From Liolophura sinensis (lineage: Eukaryota; Mollusca; Polyplacophora; Chitonida; Chitonidae): a stretch of DNA of 64,000 nt. The number at the start of each line of letters is the position of its first letter. The stretch's first letter is position 1. Positions 33,731-46,560 of this stretch are shown here, one piece after another. The notes under the pieces were generated by a model. It searched no databases. It was not told the origin of the DNA and saw only the letters and a program-made list of their open reading frames with translations. Location of the stretch: the NCBI RefSeq assembly GCF_032854445.1, contig NC_088300.1:57200984-57264983 (forward strand), written 5' to 3'. Position numbers and translations under genes: made by a program.

Positions 33731-34224
33731 TATATCCTCGCGTACATAACTGTTCTGGTGGCCTTGAATGGACGTGTTTAGCAATTTTGTGAAAATGGCC
33801 ACATCTATCTTCACCATATCTTGGGTATGAGACATAAATTCATCTTTACTTGAGAGTTTGCAGCCCGTGGATAGACACAGTCTCTAATTTTCTGTCACAT
33901 AATTTAATTCATAATCTCTCTGATAAAACTGCCTTTACCCATTGACCGGCTTCTCAATTCACCGAGTTTTTCAATTTACTGATAAGAACACTTTTGTGTT
34001 TGTGAATAGCCTTATCTCTGTCATGTCATTTCATCCACCGTCCAATTAACCGTTCATTTGGGGATAAAATGCTAGGAAGGACATCCCGGTCTGGATTTTA
34101 TGTCATAAGTTATAAGTTGGATGTATTGCCGATCTTAGTAGCCTACTCCATGCTTTAACATATCATGTAGTCAGGATTTCTATGCTGACCAGATATAGAT
34201 AATAACCAAATTTTATCCTTTATA

Positions 34225-34480
34225 CACTCAAAAATTAGTCTGTTAATTTTAACAGAAAGTCTGTGGCCTGGGTGATGCTACAAAGTATTCTGCTATTGCA
34301 AATTGTTCTGTTAAATATAAACACACACATTCTATTAATTCACCATAAATATTCTATTAGACTTACAGGATATTATGTTGAATATGACAGAATATTGTGT
34401 CATGATAACAGAATACATTCTAGCATCATTCAGACAACAGTCTTTTCTGTTAAAATTAACAGACTAAGTTTTTGGGCGTG
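34225..34480. mobile_element. Inverted-repeat element (MITE-like), about 255 bp
   Basis: The left end CACTCAAAAATTAGTCTGTT and following AATTTTAACAGAAAGTCTGT are mirrored at the right end (34438-34480) as ACAGTCTTTTCTGTTAAAAT, then TAACAGACTAAGTTTTTGGG. The inverted ends are about 40 bp. The interior is AT-rich and non-coding. No clear target duplication is visible. Confidence 0.75.
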
Positions 34481-34621
34481 CTGAAACGCCTGCTTTCTGA
34501 TGCTGGGTATCAACATTGTTTTATTTCTGATATTCATATTACTCTGTGTTCAAGGCCCCCGCCGAGTGCTGACAGGAGACGACTCGCCTTAAACCAAAAA
34601 GATCATGCGTTCAGTCGAGGA

Positions 34622-34692
34622 GCCAGGATCACGAAGCGACGTTAAACTTAAGTCAAAATTTAAAATCACTTTAAAATTGTTATTTCTTATGT
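34622..34692 (+). repeat. Dispersed repeat fragment, copy B
   Basis: Contains AGGATCACGAAGCGACGTTA, then AACTTAAGTCAAAATTTAAA, then ATCACTTTAAAATTGTTATT. It is homologous to 25128-25205. Confidence 0.7.
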
Positions 34693-35361
34693 AAGAAGGA
34701 CAAAATATTGCTTGACTGCGTAAGTCCTGGGTAAGTTATTGTGAAACAAATTTCAGCAAAAAATAACGGAAAGGAATATACCAAGTTTAATGATCCCTGG
34801 GTTGGATGTCTCAGCTGTGAATATACGCCATGCAGAAGGATTGTCGGGTGTTAAGATTAATCTCGTGCAGCGGTTGCTTCCCTTGTGTTTCCTGCATGCG
34901 CTCAAAAGCTGATCTCTGTTCCAAAAGTGAGAGCAGTTAGTTATAGTGAGAATAACAAGGGGAATAACATAGAATAATGTATCTTTGGTTGATTAATACA
35001 TTCTCTATACGCTACATCATCTAGGAAACGAACCACTCCATCAGAGTTAAGTAATCTCATCTGGTCACACAAGTAGTGCACACCCTCCTCCACTTTTTTA
35101 TGATAGAATTGCAATGGGGTTTTGCAAATATCAAAAGCAACCTTTAGGTCACACGAAACATTGCTTGTCCGTTCAGCCTCCCAGCGGTTGTCTGTTCCTG
35201 CTCTACGTTAATTATGTGTTCTATCTGTGCATGCTTCCGTGCATTTTAGTAAATACAAGAATGGATTTGAAAGCTTCCATTTCCAATGACATCTTTACAT
35301 GGCTGCTCCATTCTGAATAGCGCTTCAGCAACACGATTAGTGTAATTACGGCCAACCTTTA

Positions 35362-35516
35362 TATTTGTTTATTTATTTGATTGGTGTTTTACGCCGTACT
35401 CAAGATTATTTCACTTATAAGACGGCGGCCAGCATTATGGTGAGAGGAAACCGGGTAGAGCCCGGGGGAAACCCACGACCATCTGCAGGTTACTGGAAGA
35501 CCTTCCCACGTACGAC
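35362..35516 (-). mobile_element. 5'-truncated SINE, little diverged
   Basis: The plus strand reads tail, GATTGGTGTTTTACGCCGTA, CTCAAGATTATTTCACTTAT, GGCGGCCAGCATTATGGTGA, GGTAGAGCCCGGGGGAAACC, and stops at CTTCCCACGTACG. The tRNA-like half is absent, which fits incomplete reverse transcription. Confidence 0.88.
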
Positions 35517-36984
35517 AACTTTTATACTGGAAGAGTTTATACAGTGGTGGTACAAGGAATACCCAGTATAGGCTTCCGGTATCCTGGGTGTTAGCCGGAA
35601 CACAAAACACAAGGATATTCTCTTTTGTTAATATAATCGAATGTATTAATGTTTGAAAACGGAAAGTATCTCGCTGCAATGACACTGCAGGAAACGAGGT
35701 TGACACAATTGCATGGTATGGATGAAACAGCAATGCCTCAGATATCGAGAGGATAGATTCTCTCAACTAACTGACAAAGGTAAAACATTCCAACACGAAT
35801 GTTAACGATTAGCCCCTTAATAAATGTTGACTAGAAGTAGATTATTAATTTTTTGAGGAAGAGTTTCATTTTTCTTGGCGTGCGATTTATTTTTCTGTAG
35901 TGCGACTTACCCTTATTTCCCAGTTTGGTCTACGACTGGTCAAGCCCGACCCTCTGACTATAGCTGGTTAGGTTAAAGTATCGGGTAAAATGTTCATTCA
36001 TTAGTAAGTTGACAAGTTATAGTTTCAGGCTCAAGACTTGGCGTCTCCTGTGTCAAAAAATAGGACAGGCAATGCTAATAGTAATTTTTCGTGCCATCTT
36101 AGAAGGAGTCTGCGTATTTAGGACAAGCATTGCAGTATGTGTTTGATCATTTGACGGATCTTGTTTTGCAGATTTTTATTTCTCACAAATTAGAAAGCAA
36201 AAATGAGACAAACGAAACAGTTGGCTATCTGTTATCTTTGCCCGGTTTATTGTTGCCAGCGATTTGCTTAAATCAGAAGTAGATTGCAGTGATATAGTTC
36301 ATTATTTTGTTCTGTGTTCACAGGTTTTAGCTCGACAGTGTTCGTGTTGCCAGGTTTAATTACCATAAAAGCAAATACTTTTTCATGGAGCTATAATTGA
36401 CAAGGCTCTTACCGGAATAAAAAAGTTGGTTTGGAATTTAATGGAAATGTAAGACGTTTCTTTAGCATTACATGTATTGTACTGCTTATTTCAGTCATGC
36501 AGATAAAGCCATTAATATTTGATAAAACCGTTAATGTTCCAATGAATCCCGATAACTCCTCTGTCACGGCGATATGACGATCGCAACAGTTCAATCGCAC
36601 TTTATGAGAAAACAGAAAAACAAATTGAACAGTGACGTATAAAACAATAAGACCTGAAGTATCCTTCATGCAATGTAGGACAAAGCCATGAATACTTCAT
36701 TCGAATTAAGAGAGCTGTACAAGGCTGAGGGTATTGCCCCAATGTACAATATCCAGGAAGAGGGATTGTTTTTATATAGGTAATCAAGAGCATATTAAGA
36801 ATAAAAAGATCTTTACACTGACGCACCTTGAGTTCTGTCCATTTTAATACCATTATTACATAGTGTAAAACTTTAGCATATACTTTTAATCAAAATGTTT
36901 TATATGATCATTTTATTCTACAGTGAGGTACTAGTTATAAGCTTCTATATGTGTGTGCCTTCGTCAGGCTTGTTCAGACGAAGG

Positions 36985-37110
36985 CATCGTTGGCACAGAT
37001 GGTTAGGCAATGGTTCTCAGTCGTTATATTTAGCACGGCCAATAAGGTTCGAATCTTTGTTTTGTCTGTGGCTTTAAATCAAGAGTACCTTGGGTGGATG
37101 TTTTACTCCG
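36985..37110 (+). repeat. tRNA-like SINE head, unclassified
   Basis: TTGGCACAGATGGTTAGGCA (A-box-like) is followed about 50 bases later by AAGGTTCGAATCTTTG (B-box-like). The distance is longer than in a standard tRNA and I could not fold a clover leaf, so a SINE remnant is more likely than a tRNA gene. Confidence 0.4.
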
Positions 37111-37419
37111 TTTTACTCCGTTCATACCAGTATACCATCATAGAAGTTAGCAAGAGTTCAGGTGAACACAACATACGCCCGAAGAAATGCATTTGTTTGA
37201 AATGTGTAGGCTAATAGAATACCAGCAGCACTGTGATGAGTATACACTCTGAGGGAAAGTACTTCATGGGAGCCGATGACAGGTTCTAGTATTAAATAGT
37301 AAACCGAAAAGAAAACATTAAAGAACGAGTTTGGAAAGAAATGCTTTTCAAAAATACGTGTGTGTGAATTGTAGTTCTCATTTTGTAACGAGGTTTTGTC
37401 CACCTCTATATATATATGC

Positions 37420-38640
37420 ATCCATCAAAAATCAAATCTACGTAAGAAAAACAATTGGGGTTGTAGTTCATAGAGGTAATGATACTATGTAATTTATATA
37501 CTGGAGCAAGGGAACTGACTATCTGGTTGTAATTATAACCATAGACTGTGAGACATGATAAAATGTGCCATATGTTGTTATACGTCTGTACCTGTGTGCC
37601 CACCAAAAATTAAAGCTGCATCCAGAACAAAGGAGTTGTATCCTTTTATCATCCAGACCTACTTTTATGATACATACCGGGAAAACGGCCATGTAGTTTC
37701 TATGGAAACTGTGGAAATGGACAAATAAGTGAGTCTAGACACATTGTCACCTTGTATCTATGTATCCACTAATTAAAACTCTAGCCCGGACACGAAATCA
37801 TATCTATTTATAGAGTATGTTCGGTTAATGGCACTCTGGTTACCATGGCAATGGTGAAAATCGAGAAGGGTGAGTAGCGATAATTCATCACATCTGTATC
37901 ACCAACGAATTAAAATTGAATATGGAAAACAATTGGAGACATGACATGAATATGGACAAACAGACGGACAAAATTACTATACCATAATATGCTCAGCCTA
38001 ATGGCAGTGGATGTATAAAAATGAACAAACGAGAGGCACGACACATCGCCACATCTGTATCTGGGTATACACCAAAAAATCCAAACTGTGGATGGAAAAC
38101 AACTGAAGCTGTAGCCCGGGCACCAAGTTCACGTCAATCTATATTACAGATATCACAGACTGGACATTTTAGTTACCATGGCAACTTTGGAAATGAACAG
38201 ACTCTTGACACATCGCCATATCTGGGTCTAGGTATACACCAAGAATTAAAACTGCCCATGGAAAACAACTGCAATTGTAGCCCGACACGCAGTTCATATC
38301 TAAGTGTATAGCAGATATCAGAAAATAGCAATGTGGTTACCACGGCAACCGCAGAAATGTCCAAATGTGAGTCGCCACACATCGCCCTCTGTGTATCTAA
38401 ATATCCACCAAAAATTAAAACTCTGCGTGGAAAACAGATAGAGTTGTAGTCTGGACACGAAATCATACAGTATATGTAATGATGGTGGCAAGCTGGTTAC
38501 CAAGGCAACGGTGAAAATGGACAAATGTGAATCCAGACACATCATCACATCAGTATCTATGTATCCACCAAAAATTAAAACTGCACATGGAAAACAATTG
38601 GTGATTGACACCAATACGGACGAACAGACGGACATAATCG
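37420..38640. repeat. About 165-bp diverged tandem repeat, 7 or so copies
   Basis: The marker CACCAAAAATTAAAACTG followed by TGGAAAACAA recurs at about 37601, 37766, 37901, 38072, 38238, 38406 and 38568. Between markers, GTAGCCCGGACACGAAATCA, TTACCATGGCAAC and GTCCAGACACATC recur in the same order. The first copies are the most eroded. Open frames of about 100 aa on the minus strand are shadows of the period. Confidence 0.85.
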
Positions 38641-41600
38641 TCATAACATAATCGCCATAACATTGTCGGACTTGTGAAAATTGTTGAATAAAGCGCGTTA
38701 AGCATCAAACAAGCAATCAAATTTGTTTTGAAAATTTTAGATTTTGAGATATGTAATATGATTATAGACGTACAACATGGAAAGCTTATACAAGTCCTCA
38801 CCTGCATGCCAACATCCTAGCCGCATACATCAATACGTTTACTTAAAACAGTGATTTCCATCTTTGCATTAAGGAATTTAGGTTAAGTCAGCTGTTTTTC
38901 ACTCTCCATCATATCCCCACCCCGACCCCTCTTAATCCTCGCTCCTCAAAGGCCTCTTTATCTCTTTAAATCTCATCTATCTCATCATATCTGGAGATGC
39001 TTTTTATATACTATTTTGTAACGGCTGTAAGCATTCATTTACATTGATACACCAACAGTTTACGTAATAAGTGTACATGATTAAAACAGGTCGCTGTCTC
39101 TATTTATTTAGCAGTGAAACACAATCATAACGAAAGGCCATAAACGTAGTCCTTATCCGAACTGCTAAAACGATAAAACTGATAAGGTTCAAACTAATCA
39201 ATATGTGATCAGAAAGACTGATTGTTTAGTTGATTGACTGATGTTTAATGATCAGAAAAAAACGACCAGTCTTACAAAGGTTAAACTCCAGGTGTTGTCT
39301 TGGTATTGAGGTAGTCAGTTTCAATGAAATTATATATTTATTATTCCTTACGTTCTATAATCAGACTCAATAATGTAAACCTGCAGAACTATAGGTAAAT
39401 GAAAAATGGGGGGAAAAAAGCAAAAAGAACAATTGATTATTTATTAGCATATCGTTACTTTGCAGTACTAAGTTTAGCATAAGCATCGGTATATATCGAA
39501 AGATTAACCCCTTCTAGTAATTTCATAAAATCATTATGTCAAATATATTTCCATATTTGTTCACACAAATGTAACTGATTTTCAAAAAATATATATATAG
39601 TCATTTAAAATACCGTTAAGGATGGAATAAATATATAAATAAATGAATAAATAAATCAATAAATTATTTAATTCAGGGTAGTTGAAGGCGGTGGATGAGG
39701 TGGTACGATTTATATTAAGGGAAATAACTCGTGTAGGCAACAGGCCACTCAGTCGGCCGTTGATTTTCTTTGTGCCAAGTGTGACTCATTTGGAACGGAT
39801 TTGATGGACAAAGGGGTGCTAGATAATTGATAGAGTTCCAGCCAAAGGTGCCGAATGTCGCTAAATGTCAACTGTTTGAGGCCAGATTTTGTAGGCTATA
39901 GGGAATAAAAAATAAACACAAAAAATCTAAATTTCATTCAGATAAAATGCATGATGGTTTACAAAATAAGTTAGATAGGTTTCCAGTGTGATTTATAGGG
40001 TGTGATGCTGGAAGGATGTCACCTTCCGGCGCATTCTTTAGACAGATCCACTCTCTGAAGACAGCCTTGTGTAGCTGTGGTCAAAACGCGCCATGCCCGT
40101 CTCACGGCTTCTCGAAATAATGTGACATTTTTCACTTATTTATACAAGATGTGGCCGAGGCGAAAACTGAAGAAATATAGAGATTCATGTGTGTCCGTGC
40201 TTACACTGGTGCATTCTCTGACGGCCTGAGCTGGTCAGATGTTTTACACACAGGCTATCTCAAAATGGCTTATGCTAAAATAATGTCTAAGTTCACAGCC
40301 GACAAGGGAACATTGGACAAAGACGCTCCGTGCAAACATGCGTATTAACTCATTGTGACAGCTAAGTGCGCATGGCGTAAACTCGTCTCGCTTAGCTCCA
40401 GTTTCCAATTTGGGATTTACTGTTTTACAAATGTCACACTTTTCCATGGACGACGCTTTCATGGCCGCTGGGTTAACGACACCACGGAGCAGAATGATCC
40501 TTGTTGATCCTTATGATGCACTTTTGAATAATCACATGGAAGGAGCAATTCTTGGCCAGAAGTACATATACTTAAAACAAATTTCTCCTATAATTCTCTA
40601 TAGGCCTACATATTAATTACTAATCCTCATCATAAATAAATATAATTATATTGTACTATGGATTCATCATAAATTTGGCAATATTTGAAAAGGTCTTCAA
40701 GATCCTCTTGGGCCAAATTTATAAGTTTGGATGATTTTTTGAAATGCTAGCTGGTGGTGGTTATAGGTCCATTTTAAATTTGATCTGAACGTTTATGATT
40801 GGATTCTATATGTGTTACTATTTGGAACAACTTATATGTATTCTGTTAGGACACGCGGCACAGTGTGAATAAAGCTTAAACCCCAAACTGCGAAATATAT
40901 TAGAGATTAAAATTTTTACTTGATTCAAAAATTAGTTTATGGTATCAGCCCATGTTCGCATGTGTGTCCATTTAATGCATGTTTTGGGACAGCTTTCTCT
41001 TGCCACCGCCGTAATATGACTGTAACATAGAGTGAACATATACATTTATTTCATTCATTTCTACAGTCTTTTTCACTACTGTTCCTTTTTAATTTGATTG
41101 TTCCGCCTTTTCTATAAAGCTATATTCATGGATTGTGTCGTCTCAGTTATGTTCTGTCTTCTACACACGTGTCAGACGTGCTATGTATATCTATGAATAT
41201 ATATAGCAGACACGGAAGTTATAATACAGGCTGTGGACGTCTTTATCATAATATCACACGTGCCAATTTGCGCTGATGCAGTCCCGGAAGTGTCAACATA
41301 AAGCTGTTATGCATTTTCTCCCCCCATTGAACTAGACTTTCCAACAAGAGTATACATGACAATGATTGTCATAATGGTGTATATAAGCTTATTGTATTAC
41401 TGGCGAAATCTTCGTCGTTCCGAAATAATACTTCCTCTTGGTGAACGGTAATTTGGGGGTCGACTTCATGTAGCTGACAATCTTTAAATTGGCCCGAATA
41501 AATGGACCGAATAGAAGTATTTAATTATATTTGATTGCTGAGCATATATATGCGAATATCACTGCGTTAACTTTTTACAGATAGATTTGTACAGGTGATA

Positions 41601-43290
41601 AGCAGAGCTTGTGCATATGCAGTGTTTATTTTCATCAAGAATTACAGCAGCAAATTTAAATAAACCATACTGTAACAAAGGCCATTAGAGAAATGTATAG
41701 CTCATTCAATGTATATACCAGCGTATACCAATGTATGTATAGCCAGTGTCTTCACGTGTATATGTATATAACACACACATGCAGGTGAGGGATCATTTAC
41801 ATTGCATGCCCCTCCAGTGTTTTACTGACGGCAAAAATAGCTGATTAAAACATAAAAACATTATTCATTTATATACTATCATGCAGAGCTGCGTAGAAAA
41901 ACTTTAACAGCTGCATGTGTAATGACATTTTGCATCCTTGTTTACTGCTGTATTTGAGGTATATGGTATATAGTATGAGGCAATGGAGGGAAATATATGT
42001 AACCCGGCCGTGCATTAGTGTATATATATATACATATATATATGTATATATTGTCGAAACGATTCACTGACAACTATATATGTATGTCGTACTTTTATCA
42101 ATATATGAACGCCTTGCCCTGTATTTCAGTCAGTGGAGGGTACACAATTATGTTTGAACCTTTGTTTGAGGAAGGAAATAGATGTTATATGGATGGAAAT
42201 TCTGATTTTATATTCTAGTTTTCATATCCAAATCGGATATATGCATTGGTGTGGTGAATAAGTTTTTGATGGCGATATTTTAATTGGTGGATACTCATTT
42301 CAAAGCTTTATAGCAGAAAGGTATTTAACGTATATCTACCTTCCCTGCATGTTTCCGTGGTGGTACATAAAGTTAGAGTCGTCACTTAGTGGTAATTGTA
42401 CAGCGCCTTGATAATGTCCGTGATAACATTTATTCCCTGGGCTGACATTAACTGCTTCCTGGTTACCCCCTCCCTCACTCCTCACGTAACGCTTCCCTTT
42501 CTCTAATAGTCACCAGGTTGTACGAGCTCTTGGGTGACAGATGTCAACAAAGTACCAAGTTAATTTTATTAAGACCAGTTGCTCATAATAATGAAGCTGT
42601 TAAAAGTTGGAAGCTTATTACCATAGGTGCCTGTCATTATGTCTGTACAGTGGAAACACAATGTCTGGTCTATCTATATATACACAGGCTTATTTTTCCC
42701 CTTCTTATAAGCATTATTGTCCCAATGTTAGAAAAAGACATTCTTTGCAGTTATCTCCTCTATGCTCTTGTCTTTAAATATAGTTCTTAAATTGGTACAT
42801 AATATAGTTTGAAAATTTATTGTTTTTTGATAAAGAGAACTGTGTTATTACAGTTGGTCGGAATCTGTGTATATAGTCTTTGGGTCTCCTAACTGAAGTA
42901 GTAGCAGTGCGGTTCACAGAAACCTTAGATGGCTATGTTCTATTTATATTTTCTTTCCTTTATTTCTTCCCTTTGTCCTTTTTCTTGAGATGGTTTTGGA
43001 GAAGAAGTTTAATCATGACAGTCCTATAGCCGTCAGTTTTATGTGCCAGCTAGCTCTTCAAACGATAAAAGGTTATTCGGACAATAGTGGACAAAAGCCT
43101 GAACTGGAGTGGTCATCTGTAGGAAGCTGACCACCATAGTTACTTTCGTCCCTGTCACATAGAAATTAAAGAATGCTCAGTCTGGGACAATGGTAGGGTA
43201 TAGACCAGTAAAAGTATACCACCGGGGCCTTTTGGTACAGTAGAGTAGAGATATTGCATAACGCGTTTGTAGGTTTTAGGGAAGGACGTG
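38641..43290. other. Gene-free AT-rich stretch
   Basis: No exon, RNA gene or organised repeat recognised. AAAT-rich runs occur near 39630-39670 and alternating TA near 42020-42050. Small reading frames show no composition or motif of a coding exon. Confidence 0.55.
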
Positions 43291-44450
43291 ATGAGGTTTT
43301 GTGGGGATGGCTAGAAAAACTCGGCCTTCGCCCCGGGGCATGCTACAGAACAAAACGCGCCTCCTGCCAACTGATAGAGTGTCCCTTAACTATCGCTTAA
43401 CAATAGCTGGGCACAGGCACGTATTCAAATCACGCCTCCTTTCTCCTTTTGTAAGACAGACCCAAATTTTCTTTGTGTCTCTGTGCCGCGCTTGACAATA
43501 GGCCCGGGTCAGTGGTGGAAATCTGCCGTGCTCTAGTCCGTGGGGTTGTGATTGAGCCCGCTAGGCCGGCTCGTGCGGGGTGACCTATGGTAGACCTATG
43601 ACGAGGGGTACACGACACAACAATGGCCCAGGACTATTTGAGGGTCGGAGTGAGGCTAACCCGATGCAGCTTGACCCCTGCCCCAGCATTGTCATCTCTG
43701 TCCCCTCCATATGCGCGTCACCCGCTCTTCAGTATATTAATAGCATTGTATATCACTACGCATCTTCCAGACTGAAGTGTGAAACAAGGGCAAATTGCAT
43801 TGTATCTAAATTTTTTCCTGAATAAATTGTAAACCGAAACATCAGCTTTATTTATACCCTTGTAAGTTAGATTTTGGCTGATTATTTTTTAAAAAATATA
43901 TATATAAACGTGTTTTGGCATGGTACCTTGCCTATATTTGATTTTCAATGTACTTTTTTATTTGGCGAAGCGGGGCGCTGATCTCGCCTTGCATTCAGAG
44001 GTGCGCGTGTGGCCTGGGATAAGAGAACTGTCCATTATTACAGGACCCGGGGAGCACGGCCGGCACGCGCCCCCTGTCCTAAAGCGTCGCGCATGAGCGC
44101 CGGGGCTCATTGACGAGTATCTCCACGACCGATGATTCATACGATTGCCGGGTTAAATACATTGGTGGTTGCTGCATGCTTGCCTCATACATTATAAGCA
44201 TCTCGGCTCGCGCGCAACTGATGCATACATTACGACGATAGATGTAGAAACCTTTGTCTGCATAAGCCAGTGAGATGCCTTAATTTAATTTTAATGGCGA
44301 ACCACTGGAATTCCATTGTGAACGCACGGACCGTAGCCCCTGAAAGCCATTCCCTGGGGGCGAGCCTATAACTGTTTTATCTACAACATGCAGCGCGCTC
44401 ATGTCTCCTCGGCTCTATGGCCGATTTTCAATTGACTTTTTCTGTTCAAT
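43291..44450. promoter_or_regulatory. CpG-rich, GC-rich islands in AT-rich surroundings
   Basis: CG dinucleotides cluster strongly at 43310-43600 and 43960-44150, with several words such as CCCCGGGG, CCGCGC, GGCCCGGG, GCACGCGCC and GTCGCGC. The same strand is AT-rich on both sides. No coding exon is recognisable, so a distal regulatory element or an unannotated promoter is possible. This is inferred from base composition only. Confidence 0.35.
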
Positions 44451-45499
44451 TATGCACCTGTGTATCAAATTACCAAGGGACATGATAAAGCACTAAGACA
44501 TGGGATACTTTATATACTTAGCACGGACCTGCTTCCCTTAATTAGGCTATACCGTGAGGGATACGAATTTACATGCATCTATAACAAAATATATCTGTAG
44601 TTATCAACTGCTTTTAACGGTTAAATTAGTATGCTTCCATGTATTCCTTTCGGATTATGGGACTCACTGGAACCCCAAAATAGCCTTCATGCCCAGAGTT
44701 GTTGGTCGTTATTTCAATGTCTTCTATATAGTTCTCTACTATATACGCACATACTGGCTTCAGGGGCAATTCTCATTGCTCTCAATAACTATTTTGATGT
44801 ATTTTAATTTAGTTCCAGCGATAGGTGATTTAATTTTACATACAGAACTAACGAAATGGCCTGTCCATGGATGTTAAGTTGACCGCTTACAGAAGTAGGA
44901 GAGTAGTAAAGGCTCATAAAGCTGGTTTAATGGCGAGTTTTGACCGAGTCTAAACTGCCTGTCATCGATCTAAGCGCCTGTATTCTGGGTATACTGGGTA
45001 AGTGCTTTATTCAATGGCACACGTTAGACCATTATCTGGGCAAAGGCCCTTTATTTCGATGACACATCGGAGCGCGAATCTGGCGAGAGAGGTTGACTGC
45101 GCGCTGGATTCAGGCGATGGCTAAGATGGTATTTATACAACCGCTTACTCCAACAGATGGGACGGAGATTTCATTACAGCTTAGGGATATTTATTTAGAT
45201 CCTGGAATTCAGTGGTCGTCCAGCAAACAAAGACCCGAGTATATAATTATAATAGGCCTGGTAAATCACTCACATCAGTTATTACCGTTTTAGTAAACCA
45301 ATGCCGGAAAATTAATGTTGAACGTCTCATGTACACTTCACCGTACATGTTATTGAATAAAATCGATCCGTCCCCATGGTAACGGCAGGGTTGTGTACGT
45401 GCATGTGTATACCGTAAATACGTATAGGCGCACAGTGTCCCATCTGGCGGGAGAGCACAAGCTGACCTTCTTTCTTTGTTAGGATCATGTGGACCCGAC

Positions 45500-45512
45500 C
45501 CCCCCCCCCCCC
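45500..45512. repeat. Poly-C run
   Basis: A run of about a dozen C after GACCCGA. Its length may be unreliable in assembly. Confidence 0.85.
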
Positions 45513-45719
45513 AACTCCACCCCTCCAAGATTCCTTGTATCGCCTTCCTCCTACCGTGTGATTACATGTCTTTGACTTTCGCCTACTGTCAGCTTCCTTA
45601 TGGTACATATTCAGGGCCTGTATGCGTTGCCTTTATCCTTATTAATGGAATAAAAAAATCGCCTATCTCCAGCATTATCATGTTTATGTTTAATACAGAA
45701 GAATATTGAACAGAGCTTA

Positions 45720-46560
45720 AGCCGGGTGAAGAGGAGCTAGCTGACGTATGTTGGCCGTTAGAGCGCTATATTAGGAGGGGAAATGTCAGAAACTGGGCCC
45801 GTGACGTAAGGTCGGTGCAATCTGATGAACAGTTCGGGTTTGAGATTCAATTTAGTCAAAGACCACATTCGTCAGTGCGATAAATGTTCAGCCAGAATGC
45901 TCTCTGCTCCGTCTTAATCGCTATTTTTTTTGTAACAGCGACAAACCTATTCCGTTTTTGAAGGTTTTAAGAAACGGCCATCTGAAACCTTCCAGGAGCA
46001 ACGCAGTAGTTTTAAATTTGGCCAAGCAGTTTAATAGGATATGTAATCATGACCAATTCTACTTCACCCTATGGCACAAAGCTCCCAACAGGGCATTCGC
46101 TGTTTTACGCAGAATTTTTCTCACACTCCTGGTGAAAGTGTTTATTTGGTTGCTAAATTGGCGTTTCACATACAGCCGTTATGATATGCAATCCATTTGC
46201 TGAGCCAGTTTGGGGCCAGCTTCCGTGTGATGTAAAGTGCTTATTCCACACGCTTATTTAACCAACAAGAAATTCCCTTCTTGACTGTCAATAATCTCAT
46301 ATATTTTTTCGGCTCTTCATTTTGTTTCCACTCGTGAAATAAGCGACGTGTTTGTTCTCTCTCCAAGCACGGCTCTATCGAATAGCTTGTTCTTACGTCA
46401 GAAGCCCCGCCGGGGTAGATGCAGTCAGTGATAACCCCCTTTCCCCATGGTTATATTATAGGCTGCATGCAGTCACCATGTCGTATGACCAGCTTGTCGC
46501 TCTTTGTGTTGCAGCAATCGGGCCTCGTATGATGACTGAATAGAGTATAGGCTTGTTCTG
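45720..46560. promoter_or_regulatory. Second moderately GC-rich non-repetitive block
   Basis: Complex, non-repetitive sequence with CRE-like GTGACGTAAG (45800-45809) and an octamer-like ATATGCAAT (46183-46191). It has no coding features beyond chance frames. A conserved non-coding element is one explanation, but no comparison could be made. Confidence 0.25.

Noticed and set aside
37000-37075. Possible tRNA gene with A- and B-box-like words
   Set aside because: Spacing and pairing do not form a clover leaf; better explained as a SINE head.
38173-38807. Overlapping minus-strand frames of 85-108 codons with similar peptides
   Set aside because: They follow the 165-bp tandem repeat and are by-products of its period.
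45958-46203. 81-codon plus-strand frame
   Set aside because: No motif, no neighbouring exons or splice signals; within expectation for chance in this length of DNA.
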